This document shows, in pieces, positions 1-5,381 of a stretch of DNA of 6,130 nucleotides. Below the pieces are notes generated by a model. The model did not search any database and was not told the origin of the DNA. It worked only from the letters and a program-made list of their open reading frames with translations. The position numbers were made by a program, and so were the translations under genes. Source of the stretch: Aalborgiella sp031422495 (GTDB lineage Bacteria > Pseudomonadota > Gammaproteobacteria > Burkholderiales > Burkholderiaceae_C); NCBI GenBank assembly GCA_031422495.1, contig JANPLX010000131.1:1-6130 (forward strand), written 5' to 3'. Positions within the stretch are counted from its first letter, which is position 1; each line of letters begins with the position of its first letter.

Positions 1-913
1 GTTTGCATGGGCACAAGCCTACCCTAACAAACCCGTTCGCATGATCGTTCCTTTCCCCGCAGGCGGTGCGACTGATTTATTTGCCCGCGTGTTGTCACAA
101 AAACTAGGTGAAAAATTAGGCAATTCAGTGGTTGTTGAAAACCGACCAGGTGCAGGCGGCACGATTGGCTCAGATCTGGTGGCTAAAGCAACTCCTGATG
201 GTTATACCTTGCTCTTAGCCACCTCAAGTACGCATTCCATAGGGCCCAGTTTGAACCCGCGTATGCCGTATGACGCTGTGCGCGATTTCACGCCTATCGT
301 GCATGTGGGTAACGCACCCAGCATCATGCTTGTGCCAAACAATTCGCCAGCAACCAGCGTTCAATCTTGGATTGAGTATGCCAAAAAGAATCCCGGTAAG
401 CTGAATTACGCCTCAAGCGGCAATGGCACGATCGTGCATTTAACAGCTGAGTTGTTTAAATCGCAGGCAGGGCTTTTCATCGTGCACATTCCTTACAAAG
501 GCACGGCTTTGGCAATTCCTGATTTGACCAGTGGCAAGCTAGATGTGATATTTGACTCTTTGCCTACAGGGCTACCCCATGTACGCGATGGCCGCTTGCG
601 TGCATTAGGGGTAACGACAGCTAAACGTTCACCGCTCGCTCCCGATATTCCTGCGATTGCCGATATCTTGCCCGGTTTTGAGTCCAACACCTGGTTTGGG
701 CTTTATGGCCCCAAAGGTTTACCAGCGGATGTGCAACTCAAAATAAACGCTGCGATCAACCAAGCTTTGGTTGATACAGAGATCAAAGACAAATTAGCAC
801 GATTAGGTATTGAGCCCGTAGGCGGCACTAGCCAACAGTTTGCAACCATGGCGACAGCAGATGCTGCGAAGTGGAAGAAAATGATAATTGAAAGAAAGAT
901 CACAGCCGAATGA
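1..913 (+). CDS. Bug/TctC-family tripartite tricarboxylate transporter substrate-binding protein, 5' end outside window
   Basis: Periplasmic solute-binding protein of the Bug (TctC) family, which binds small carboxylates or related metabolites and usually works with TctA/TctB membrane proteins; none are in view. The frame is open from base 2, giving about 303 residues against roughly 320-330 for the family, so only the start of the signal peptide is missing. The first visible residues, FAWAQA then YPNKPVR, are the end of a signal peptide with an AQA cleavage site at bases 11-19. The ATG at 41 is internal, because the conserved first strand begins before it. Family hallmarks are PFPAGGATD (bases 53-79), the ligand loop just after the first strand, and VENRPGAGG followed by PDGYTLLLA. 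The stop TGA (911-913) overlaps the ATG of the next gene, so the two are probably translationally coupled. The family is certain; the ligand is unknown. Confidence 0.95.
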   Translation, partial: FAWAQAYPNKPVRMIVPFPAGGATDLFARVLSQKLGEKLGNSVVVENRPGAGGTIGSDLVAKATPDGYTLLLATSSTHSIGPSLNPRMPYDAVRDFTPIVHVGNAPSIMLVPNNSPATSVQSWIEYAKKNPGKLNYASSGNGTIVHLTAELFKSQAGLFIVHIPYKGTALAIPDLTSGKLDVIFDSLPTGLPHVRDGRLRALGVTTAKRSPLAPDIPAIADILPGFESNTWFGLYGPKGLPADVQLKINAAINQALVDTEIKDKLARLGIEPVGGTSQQFATMATADAAKWKKMIIERKITAE

Positions 914-2520
914 CATTTAATTTTTCCACACCCTATACGTCAGCACGACTACCTGTTTTTGCGCGAAACGTCGTTTCCACCTCTCATCCGCTAGGCGCGC
1001 AAGCAGGATTGCGTATATTGCAGCAGGGCGGTAACGCGGTTGATGCCGCTATTGCCACAGCAGCAGTGATGGCGATTGTTGAACCTGTCAGCAATGGTTT
1101 GGGTAGCGATGCATTTTGCATCATATGGGATGGTAAAGAACTACATGGATTGAACGCTTCAGGCCGTGCCCCTGCAGCGTGGACGCCCGAATATTTCAAA
1201 AATAAATATGGTAGTGAAGCTGCCACGCCGCCCAAGCGCGGGATTGATTCCGTCACCGTGCCAGGCGCTGTGAGTAGCTGGGCAGCGATGAGCAACAAAT
1301 TCGGCAAGCTGCCTTTTGCCGATTTGATGCAAAGTGCCATTGAAGTGGCCGAGCGCGGCTATTTGCTGCCTATCGTTGTGCAAGGCAAGTGGCAAGCGCC
1401 ATTGGCTGAGATTGGGCATTTACCCGGCTTTGCGCAGAGTTTTCTGCCGCATGGCCGTGCGCCAAATATTGGTGAGCTTTTCAAGTTTCCAGCTGCAGCT
1501 AAAGCATTGCGTGCTATTGCTGCTACCAAAGGGGAAGCGTTTTATAAAGGCGAGATCGCTGCAGCGATAGAGAAATTTTCAACAGAAAACGGGGGCAGCT
1601 TAAAAGCCAGCGACATGGCAGCGCATACCGTTGATTGGGTCAAACCGATTGCTAAAAACTACCGTGGATACACGCTACATGAAATCCCGCCGAACGGGCA
1701 GGGCATCGCGGCCTTGATTGCATTGGGCATTTTGGAGCATTTTGATTTATCAGGTTTGGACGCAGATGGGGTGGATGCACAACACTTGCAAATCGAAGCC
1801 ATGAAACTTGCGTTTGCAGACACCTACAAGTATGTGTCCGATGCTGACACGATGAATGTCGCTGTTGAACAAATGCTAGACGATAACTATTTAGCCTCAC
1901 GCGCCAAGTTGATAGACCGTAACAAAGCGCAAGACTTCAAAGCGGGTAACCCGGTCAAAGGCGGCACGATTTATCTGACTGCTGCGGACGAATCCGGCAT
2001 GATGGTCAGTATGATTCAAAGCAACTATATGGGCTTTGGCTCGGGTTGTGTGGAGCCTACCTTTGGCATCAGCTTGCAAAATCGCGGTCATGGCTTCAGT
2101 TTGAACGCTGGGCCGAACCAAGTGGCACCTAACAAGCGCCCGTTTCACACCATCATCCCGGCATTTTTGACCAAAGACGGTCAGCCAGTGATGAGTTTTG
2201 GCGTCATGGGTGGCAACATGCAGCCGCAAGGCCATATGCAAACGCTGGTGCGGATGTTGGACTACAAACAAAACCCGCAAACGGCTTGTGATGCGCCGCG
2301 CTGGCGTTTCAATACAGGCTTGGACATCAATGTCGAATCAACCATGCCTGCCGGCACCGTGCAGGGTTTGCAAGCACGTGGTCACCACGTCAGCGTGATC
2401 AACGACTCATACCAAGACTTTGGCGCTGGCCAGTTTATTTGGCGCATGGGCGACCCAGCTATCGAAGGCTATATGGCCGCGAGCGACCCGCGCCGAGATG
2501 GGCAAGCGGCAGGGTATTGA
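910..2520 (+). CDS. Gamma-glutamyltransferase-family Ntn-hydrolase (GGT-like proenzyme), probably cytoplasmic
   Basis: 536-residue member of the gamma-glutamyltransferase family. These proenzymes cut themselves before a Thr that becomes the N-terminal nucleophile of the small subunit. The predicted nucleophile is Thr353 (codon 1966-1968) in GGTIYLTAADESG, giving a large chain of about 352 and a small chain of about 184 residues, normal for the family. Other family marks are GGNAVDAAIATAA (40-52), the GRAP arginine Arg86, the VPGAV segment (117-121), RPFHTIIPAF (410-419) and MGGN (433-436). The start ATG overlaps the stop of the Bug gene; the SD is weak (GAAAGAAAG upstream). No signal peptide is visible, unlike periplasmic glutathione-degrading GGT. 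RPFHT replaces the RPLSS serines of classical GGT, which points to the wider GGT-like amidase/acylase group. HpxW-type oxamate amidohydrolase is one named relative with this fold. The family call is firm; the substrate is open. Confidence 0.93.
   Translation: MTFNFSTPYTSARLPVFARNVVSTSHPLGAQAGLRILQQGGNAVDAAIATAAVMAIVEPVSNGLGSDAFCIIWDGKELHGLNASGRAPAAWTPEYFKNKYGSEAATPPKRGIDSVTVPGAVSSWAAMSNKFGKLPFADLMQSAIEVAERGYLLPIVVQGKWQAPLAEIGHLPGFAQSFLPHGRAPNIGELFKFPAAAKALRAIAATKGEAFYKGEIAAAIEKFSTENGGSLKASDMAAHTVDWVKPIAKNYRGYTLHEIPPNGQGIAALIALGILEHFDLSGLDADGVDAQHLQIEAMKLAFADTYKYVSDADTMNVAVEQMLDDNYLASRAKLIDRNKAQDFKAGNPVKGGTIYLTAADESGMMVSMIQSNYMGFGSGCVEPTFGISLQNRGHGFSLNAGPNQVAPNKRPFHTIIPAFLTKDGQPVMSFGVMGGNMQPQGHMQTLVRMLDYKQNPQTACDAPRWRFNTGLDINVESTMPAGTVQGLQARGHHVSVINDSYQDFGAGQFIWRMGDPAIEGYMAASDPRRDGQAAGY
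2511..2514 (+). promoter_or_regulatory. Weak Shine-Dalgarno (AGGG) that decides the hydrolase start
   Basis: AGGG lies 11 bases before the ATG at 2526 and inside the last codons of the GGT-like gene. It supports this start, which is followed at once by a signal peptide, over the in-frame ATG at 2439, which would add 29 charged residues in front of the signal peptide and overlap the upstream gene by more than 80 bp. Confidence 0.45.
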
Positions 2521-2525
2521 ATCTC

Positions 2526-3356
2526 ATGAACGTGCTGTCATGTCGCTTACTGCGGATTTCAGCACTTTTGGTATTGCTCGGTTTACTGTTCAGCAGTGGT
2601 GTTGCTCTGGCGCAAGGCTGCCCACAGGCCGACAACGTCAACCGTGTCGATGCGCAAACTGAGTGTTTAACCATTCAAACAACAAAAAAGTTTCCAAAAT
2701 CTGCAAAGACTCAAAAAGCACGTAATTTACTGGTTTATTTGCACGGCGACAGCAGCCGTGGCGGTTTGTTTGACCGCCATTTCAAATATTTCACGTCCTT
2801 TGCAAGTGCAGACACCGTGTTCGTCGGCATGATTCGTCCGGGTTATACCGATTCCAAGAAAAACGCCTCTAGTGGCGACAAAATGGGCGGCGGTGACAGC
2901 TACACGGCCCACAATGTCGATGCAGTGGCCAATGCTTTGCAAGCGTTAAAGGTTAAATACAGTGCGCAGCACTTGGTGGTGGTGGGTTTTTCAGGTGGTG
3001 CCGCGACAGCTGGCGTGATCTTAGGCCGACACCCAGCTCTGATAGACAAAGCCGTGCTGATCGCCTGTCCCTGCGACCTGAATGTTCGCCGGCAAGGCTG
3101 GAAAAAAAGCGCTAGACGCAGTATTTCGCCGCACGAAGTGTCAGACAGCGTTTTCCAAACCGCGCAAGTCACGGCAATCACAGGCGATGCAGATACCAAC
3201 ACCACACCCGAGCAAGTCACAGGTTACATCGCCACCTTGCAAGCGCAAGGCGTCAAAGCTCGCTACATTGAAATACCCAAAGCAACGCACGACTCAGGCA
3301 TACTGGGCACCGCAGTGCTGCAAGATGTGGTTTTATCCCATTTACTGCGAAAATAA
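2526..3356 (+). CDS. Exported alpha/beta-hydrolase (serine esterase/peptidase fold)
   Basis: 276-residue secreted alpha/beta-hydrolase. Residues 1-29 form a Sec signal peptide: arginines 7 and 10, a hydrophobic core from about 11 to 22, and a likely ALA cleavage before Gln30. Cys32 follows AQG, which is a poor lipobox, so a soluble periplasmic protein is more likely than a lipoprotein. The fold shows LLVYLHGDS (68-76, oxyanion-hole HGD), the nucleophile elbow VVVGFSGGA with Ser156, acid candidates Asp221 or Asp223 in ITGDADT, and His255 in KATHDSG. The triad therefore comes in the standard Ser-Asp-His order. Cys32, 47, 181 and 183 remain after cleavage and could form disulfides. The gene starts 5 bp after the GGT-like stop, so it is probably in the same operon. 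The exact substrate (ester, peptide, polymer) cannot be told. Confidence 0.85.
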   Translation: MNVLSCRLLRISALLVLLGLLFSSGVALAQGCPQADNVNRVDAQTECLTIQTTKKFPKSAKTQKARNLLVYLHGDSSRGGLFDRHFKYFTSFASADTVFVGMIRPGYTDSKKNASSGDKMGGGDSYTAHNVDAVANALQALKVKYSAQHLVVVGFSGGAATAGVILGRHPALIDKAVLIACPCDLNVRRQGWKKSARRSISPHEVSDSVFQTAQVTAITGDADTNTTPEQVTGYIATLQAQGVKARYIEIPKATHDSGILGTAVLQDVVLSHLLRK

Positions 3357-3372
3357 TCAGGAAAGCGCCTAA

Positions 3373-3434
3373 TTACATCTATTTTAGGCTGTAGCCGGCG
3401 TATTTATTGCCTAGTTAGCTATTAAAAATATAGC
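3373..3434 (+). repeat. Dispersed palindromic repeat, intergenic copy (core 3390-3434)
   Basis: The core 3390-3434 matches the reverse complement of 4620-4664 without gaps at 37 of 45 positions. Identical blocks are TAGCCGGCGT (3392-3401), TTTATTGCCT (3403-3412), TAGCTATTAAA (3416-3426) and ATAGC (3430-3434). A weaker match (9 of 17) continues left to 3373. The element contains the 6-bp palindrome GCCGGC (3394-3399) and ends in a small hairpin, GCTAT-TAAAAAT-ATAGC (3418-3434). To the left, GCCTAA (3367-3372) and TTAGGC (3384-3389) can also pair, but no T-run follows, so it is not a clear intrinsic terminator. The repeat fills most of the spacer and ends 26 bp before the transporter ATG. By hand alignment its length is about 45-62 bp, with no encoded protein. 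Confidence 0.8.
3407..3434 (+). promoter_or_regulatory. Possible weak promoter carried by the repeat, facing the transporter gene
   Basis: TTGCCT (3407-3412) and TATAGC (3429-3434) are separated by 16 bp and each match four of six sigma-70 consensus bases. They lie within the repeat and point at the transporter gene 26 bp downstream, for which no better promoter is visible in the 104-bp spacer. The match is weak and could be chance. Confidence 0.25.
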
Positions 3435-3460
3435 AAAATGATTCGTTAATACATCTAATA

Positions 3461-4378
3461 ATGCAAGAAATACAGTCAAAACGTTTCGCAACTGGCTTGA
3501 TGCTCGCCATTGTGGGCTCCATCGCTTTCAGTGGCAAAGCCATCATCGTCAAGCTGGCTTACCGCTATGGGGTCGATGCAGTGACCTTGATTATGTACCG
3601 CATGCTCTTCGCACTTCCCATTTTTGCAGTGATGGCGTGGTGGGCTAGCCGCGGTAAAGAAGCTTTGACGCGCAACGATTGGCTAGGCGTACTTGGGCTG
3701 GGTTTTACGGGCTATTACTTGGCCAGTTACTTGGATTTTGCAGGCTTGGCCTACATCAGCGCGGCTTTAGAGCGGCTGATTTTGTACCTCAACCCCACCT
3801 TGGTGCTGCTTTTGGGCTGGTTTTTATACCAAAAACGCATGTCATCCCTGCAAATCCGGGCGATGGCGCTGAGTTACGCTGGGATTTTGCTGGTTTTTGG
3901 GCATGAAATTAACATTCAAGCGATTAATAATTCAGATACTGCTTTGGGCGCGCTGCTGGTTTTCGGCAGTGCTGTGAGCTATGCGATTTACCTTAGCTAC
4001 AGCGGAGAAATGGTGAAAAAGCTGGGCTCAATGCGCTTGGTCGGCTTAGCCACTACGGTGGCATGTTTGCTGTGCATCGCGCAGTTTTTGATTTTGCGTC
4101 CCATAAACAGCATGGCGGTTGCGCCGCAGGTGATTTGGCTGTCTATCCTCAACGCGACGCTGTGCACTGCCGTGCCCGTTCTGGCGGTGATGATGGCGAT
4201 CGAGCGTGTTGGTGCGCCCTTGACCGCGCAAACCGGCATGATTGGCCCACTGTCGACGATATTGATGGGGGTGTTTATCTTGGGGGAGCCATTGAATGCA
4301 TGGATCATCGCGGGCACGGTGCTGGTGCTGGGGGGCGTGTATCTGGTGTCGCGCAACCGACCCATTGCCGTTGAATGA
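3461..4378 (+). CDS. DMT-superfamily EamA-type transporter
   Basis: 305-residue inner-membrane protein of the drug/metabolite transporter superfamily, made of two EamA repeats of five helices each (about residues 13-147 and 161-297). Hydrophobic segments lie near 13-31, 42-61, 74-93, 98-122, 133-147, 161-180, 192-212, 223-246, 254-274 and 281-297. Each half carries the typical late-repeat motif: ERLILYLNPTLVLLLGW (104-120) in the first, and GPLSTILMGVFILGEPL (262-278) in the second. Length and topology are normal for the family. The ATG at 3461 is the only reasonable start: an in-frame TAG at 3431 closes the frame upstream. No clear Shine-Dalgarno precedes it; the leader is AT-rich. Members export amino acids, nucleosides or other metabolites, but the substrate cannot be predicted here. 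Confidence 0.93.
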   Translation: MQEIQSKRFATGLMLAIVGSIAFSGKAIIVKLAYRYGVDAVTLIMYRMLFALPIFAVMAWWASRGKEALTRNDWLGVLGLGFTGYYLASYLDFAGLAYISAALERLILYLNPTLVLLLGWFLYQKRMSSLQIRAMALSYAGILLVFGHEINIQAINNSDTALGALLVFGSAVSYAIYLSYSGEMVKKLGSMRLVGLATTVACLLCIAQFLILRPINSMAVAPQVIWLSILNATLCTAVPVLAVMMAIERVGAPLTAQTGMIGPLSTILMGVFILGEPLNAWIIAGTVLVLGGVYLVSRNRPIAVE

Positions 4379-4398
4379 GTGGTGATTTCAGGCACAAT
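4371..4398 (+). promoter_or_regulatory. Candidate sigma-70 promoter for the SDR gene
   Basis: TTGAAT (4371-4376) and CACAAT (4393-4398) are spaced by 16 bp, and each is a fair match to the -35 and -10 hexamers. The -35 overlaps the last codons of the transporter gene. This would give a leader of about 75 nt before the SDR ATG, containing a short inverted repeat GGCAT (4406-4410) / ATGCC (4421-4425). Found by eye only. Confidence 0.35.
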
Positions 4399-4464
4399 CA
4401 TGGTGGGCATTACCGTAAGCATGCCTTCTATTCGAAGAATAAACTTTAATAGCAATGATTGTCT

Positions 4465-4470
4465 GAGGAG
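4465..4470 (+). promoter_or_regulatory. Strong Shine-Dalgarno GAGGAG of the SDR gene
   Basis: GAGGAG is 8 bases before ATG 4479 and fixes the SDR start. It is the best ribosome binding site in the window and contrasts with the transporter gene just upstream, which has none visible. Confidence 0.85.
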
Positions 4471-4478
4471 ATAAAAGA

Positions 4479-5327
4479 ATGGATTTAGGAATTGCAGGCA
4501 AATGGGCGCTGGTGTGTGGCGCTAGCAAAGGCTTGGGTTTGGGATGTGCTCAGGCTTTATACGCAGAGGGTGTTAACGTCGTACTGGTTGCTCGTGGCTT
4601 AGCAGTATTACAACAATCCGCTATTGATTTAATAGCTACTCAGGCAATAAAAACGCCGGCTAAACCCCAATTTGAGGGTAAAAATTCACCAATTCAACCC
4701 AAAGTTCTGTTTGTTGCCGCAGATATCACCTCCGAAGCGGGTCGCGCCGCAGCGTTTTCAGTCGATGGCGGGCCGGGTAAAGACTTTGACATCGTGGTTA
4801 CCAACGCAGGCGGCCCACCGCCAGGAGACTTTCGCAATTGGGAACGCGAAGACTGGCTCAAAGCGGTGGACGCCAATATGTTGACACCGATTGAGCTGAT
4901 CAAAGCCACCATCGACGGCATGGCAGCGCGTGGTTTTGGCCGCGTGGTGAACATCACTTCCAGCTCGGTTAAAGCACCTATTGAGATTTTGGGGTTGAGC
5001 AACGGCGCACGTAGCGGTTTGACTGGTTTTGTCGCAGGCATTGCCCGAAATAGCAATTTGGTGGCTAATAACGTCACCATCAACAACTTGCTACCGGGAA
5101 CGTTTGACACCGACCGCATCAAAACCACCCTTCAAGGCCAGGCCACAAAAACGGGGCAGAGCTTGGAAGATGTACGTGAAGCACGCCGCAAAACCATTCC
5201 TGCCAAGCGTTTTGGCAACCCAGCTGAATTTGGTGCGGCTTGTGCATTTTTGTGCAGCCAGCAGGCCAGCTATATCACGGGTCAAAATATTTTGACAGAT
5301 GGTGGTGCATATTCGGGCACTTATTAA
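4479..5327 (+). CDS. FabG-like SDR oxidoreductase with atypical active site and a repeat-encoded insertion
   Basis: 282-residue short-chain dehydrogenase/reductase. It has the Rossmann nucleotide motif GASKGLG (14-20), NAGG (109-112) after strand 4, Asn133 of the SDR tetrad, serines 161-163 after strand 5, LLPG (204-207) and the C-terminal TGQNILTDGG (267-276). Where classical SDRs have YxxxK, this protein has SNGAR: Ser174 for Tyr and Arg178 for Lys. This fits a known FabG-like subgroup without a perfect catalytic tetrad, so annotation as 3-oxoacyl-ACP reductase would be doubtful. Residues 48 to about 68 are an extra stretch between helix B and strand 3, encoded by a copy of the intergenic repeat; without it the protein would have the usual length of about 260. 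The reading frame stays open and the rest of the domain is intact, so the gene looks functional. The qorA-like gene follows after 54 bp, possibly in the same transcript. Confidence 0.92.
   Translation: MDLGIAGKWALVCGASKGLGLGCAQALYAEGVNVVLVARGLAVLQQSAIDLIATQAIKTPAKPQFEGKNSPIQPKVLFVAADITSEAGRAAAFSVDGGPGKDFDIVVTNAGGPPPGDFRNWEREDWLKAVDANMLTPIELIKATIDGMAARGFGRVVNITSSSVKAPIEILGLSNGARSGLTGFVAGIARNSNLVANNVTINNLLPGTFDTDRIKTTLQGQATKTGQSLEDVREARRKTIPAKRFGNPAEFGAACAFLCSQQASYITGQNILTDGGAYSGTY
4620..4681 (-). repeat. Dispersed palindromic repeat, copy inside the SDR coding region (core 4620-4664)
   Basis: Reverse-orientation copy of the intergenic repeat at 3373-3434: 37 of 45 core positions agree without gaps, and similarity fades towards 4681. 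On the + strand it begins with the perfect hairpin GCTATT-GATTT-AATAGC (4620-4636), later has GCCGGC (4655-4660), and then runs into an AT-rich stretch. It is read in frame as Ala48 to Lys62 (AIDLIATQAIKTPAK), with the weaker part reaching Lys68, and contains no stop codon. It lies where SDRs have a variable surface loop, which would explain why it is tolerated. Confidence 0.8.
5281..5296. other. Perfect 16-bp palindrome near the SDR 3' end
   Basis: GTCAAAATATTTTGAC is an uninterrupted perfect palindrome within codons for the conserved TGQNILTD segment, 85 bp before the quinone oxidoreductase ATG. Its right half overlaps a TTGACA hexamer (5292-5297), but no matching -10 lies 16-18 bp further on. 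It may be an operator-like site or an accident of the conserved codons; the latter is somewhat more likely. Confidence 0.35.
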
Positions 5328-5381
5328 TTTTTAGAATTTTAGTTTTTAGCCTTATTTTTATTAATTTCGGGAGACAAAACC
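5328..5381 (+). other. Very AT-rich SDR-qorA spacer with short direct repeats
   Basis: The 54-bp spacer is mostly A and T. TTTTAG occurs three times (within 5328-5349), and TTATTAATTT occurs at 5321-5330 and again at 5358-5367. No hairpin followed by a T-run is seen, so there is no clear terminator between the two genes. The T-rich leader may help translation initiation of the downstream gene. Confidence 0.5.
5369..5373 (+). promoter_or_regulatory. Shine-Dalgarno GGGAG of the quinone oxidoreductase gene
   Basis: GGGAG lies 8 bases before the ATG at 5382. The position and the fit of the N-terminal protein sequence to the family fix this start. Confidence 0.8.

Noticed and set aside
41..43. 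ATG 41 as the true start of the Bug gene
   Set aside because: The frame is open to base 2 and encodes the end of a signal peptide plus the conserved YPNKPVR segment before this Met.
1897..2280. Minus-strand open frame inside the GGT-like gene
   Set aside because: Low-complexity His/Arg-rich translation with no family features; it lies antisense to conserved GGT motifs.
2439..2525. Longer start (ATG 2439) for the alpha/beta-hydrolase
   Set aside because: It would place 29 charged residues before a clear signal peptide and overlap the GGT-like gene by 82 bp; ATG 2526 fits the signal peptide and has an AGGG upstream.
3367..3389. GCCTAA/TTAGGC hairpin as a terminator after the hydrolase
   Set aside because: Only a 6-bp AT-containing stem with an 11-nt loop, and no T-run follows it; better seen as part of or next to the repeat.
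3997..4455. 152-codon open frame on the minus strand across the transporter gene
   Set aside because: It is a shadow of the transporter: no ribosome binding site or recognisable domain, while the + strand encodes a full EamA protein.
4445..4460. Possible third, partial repeat copy (TTTAATAGC and ATAGCAATGATT) before the SDR
   Set aside because: The resemblance to the right end of the intergenic repeat is short and needs a 2-base gap; the rest of the element is absent.
5292..5320. Promoter starting from TTGACA at 5292-5297 for qorA
   Set aside because: No -10-like hexamer lies 16-18 bp downstream; the sequence there is GC-rich coding DNA.
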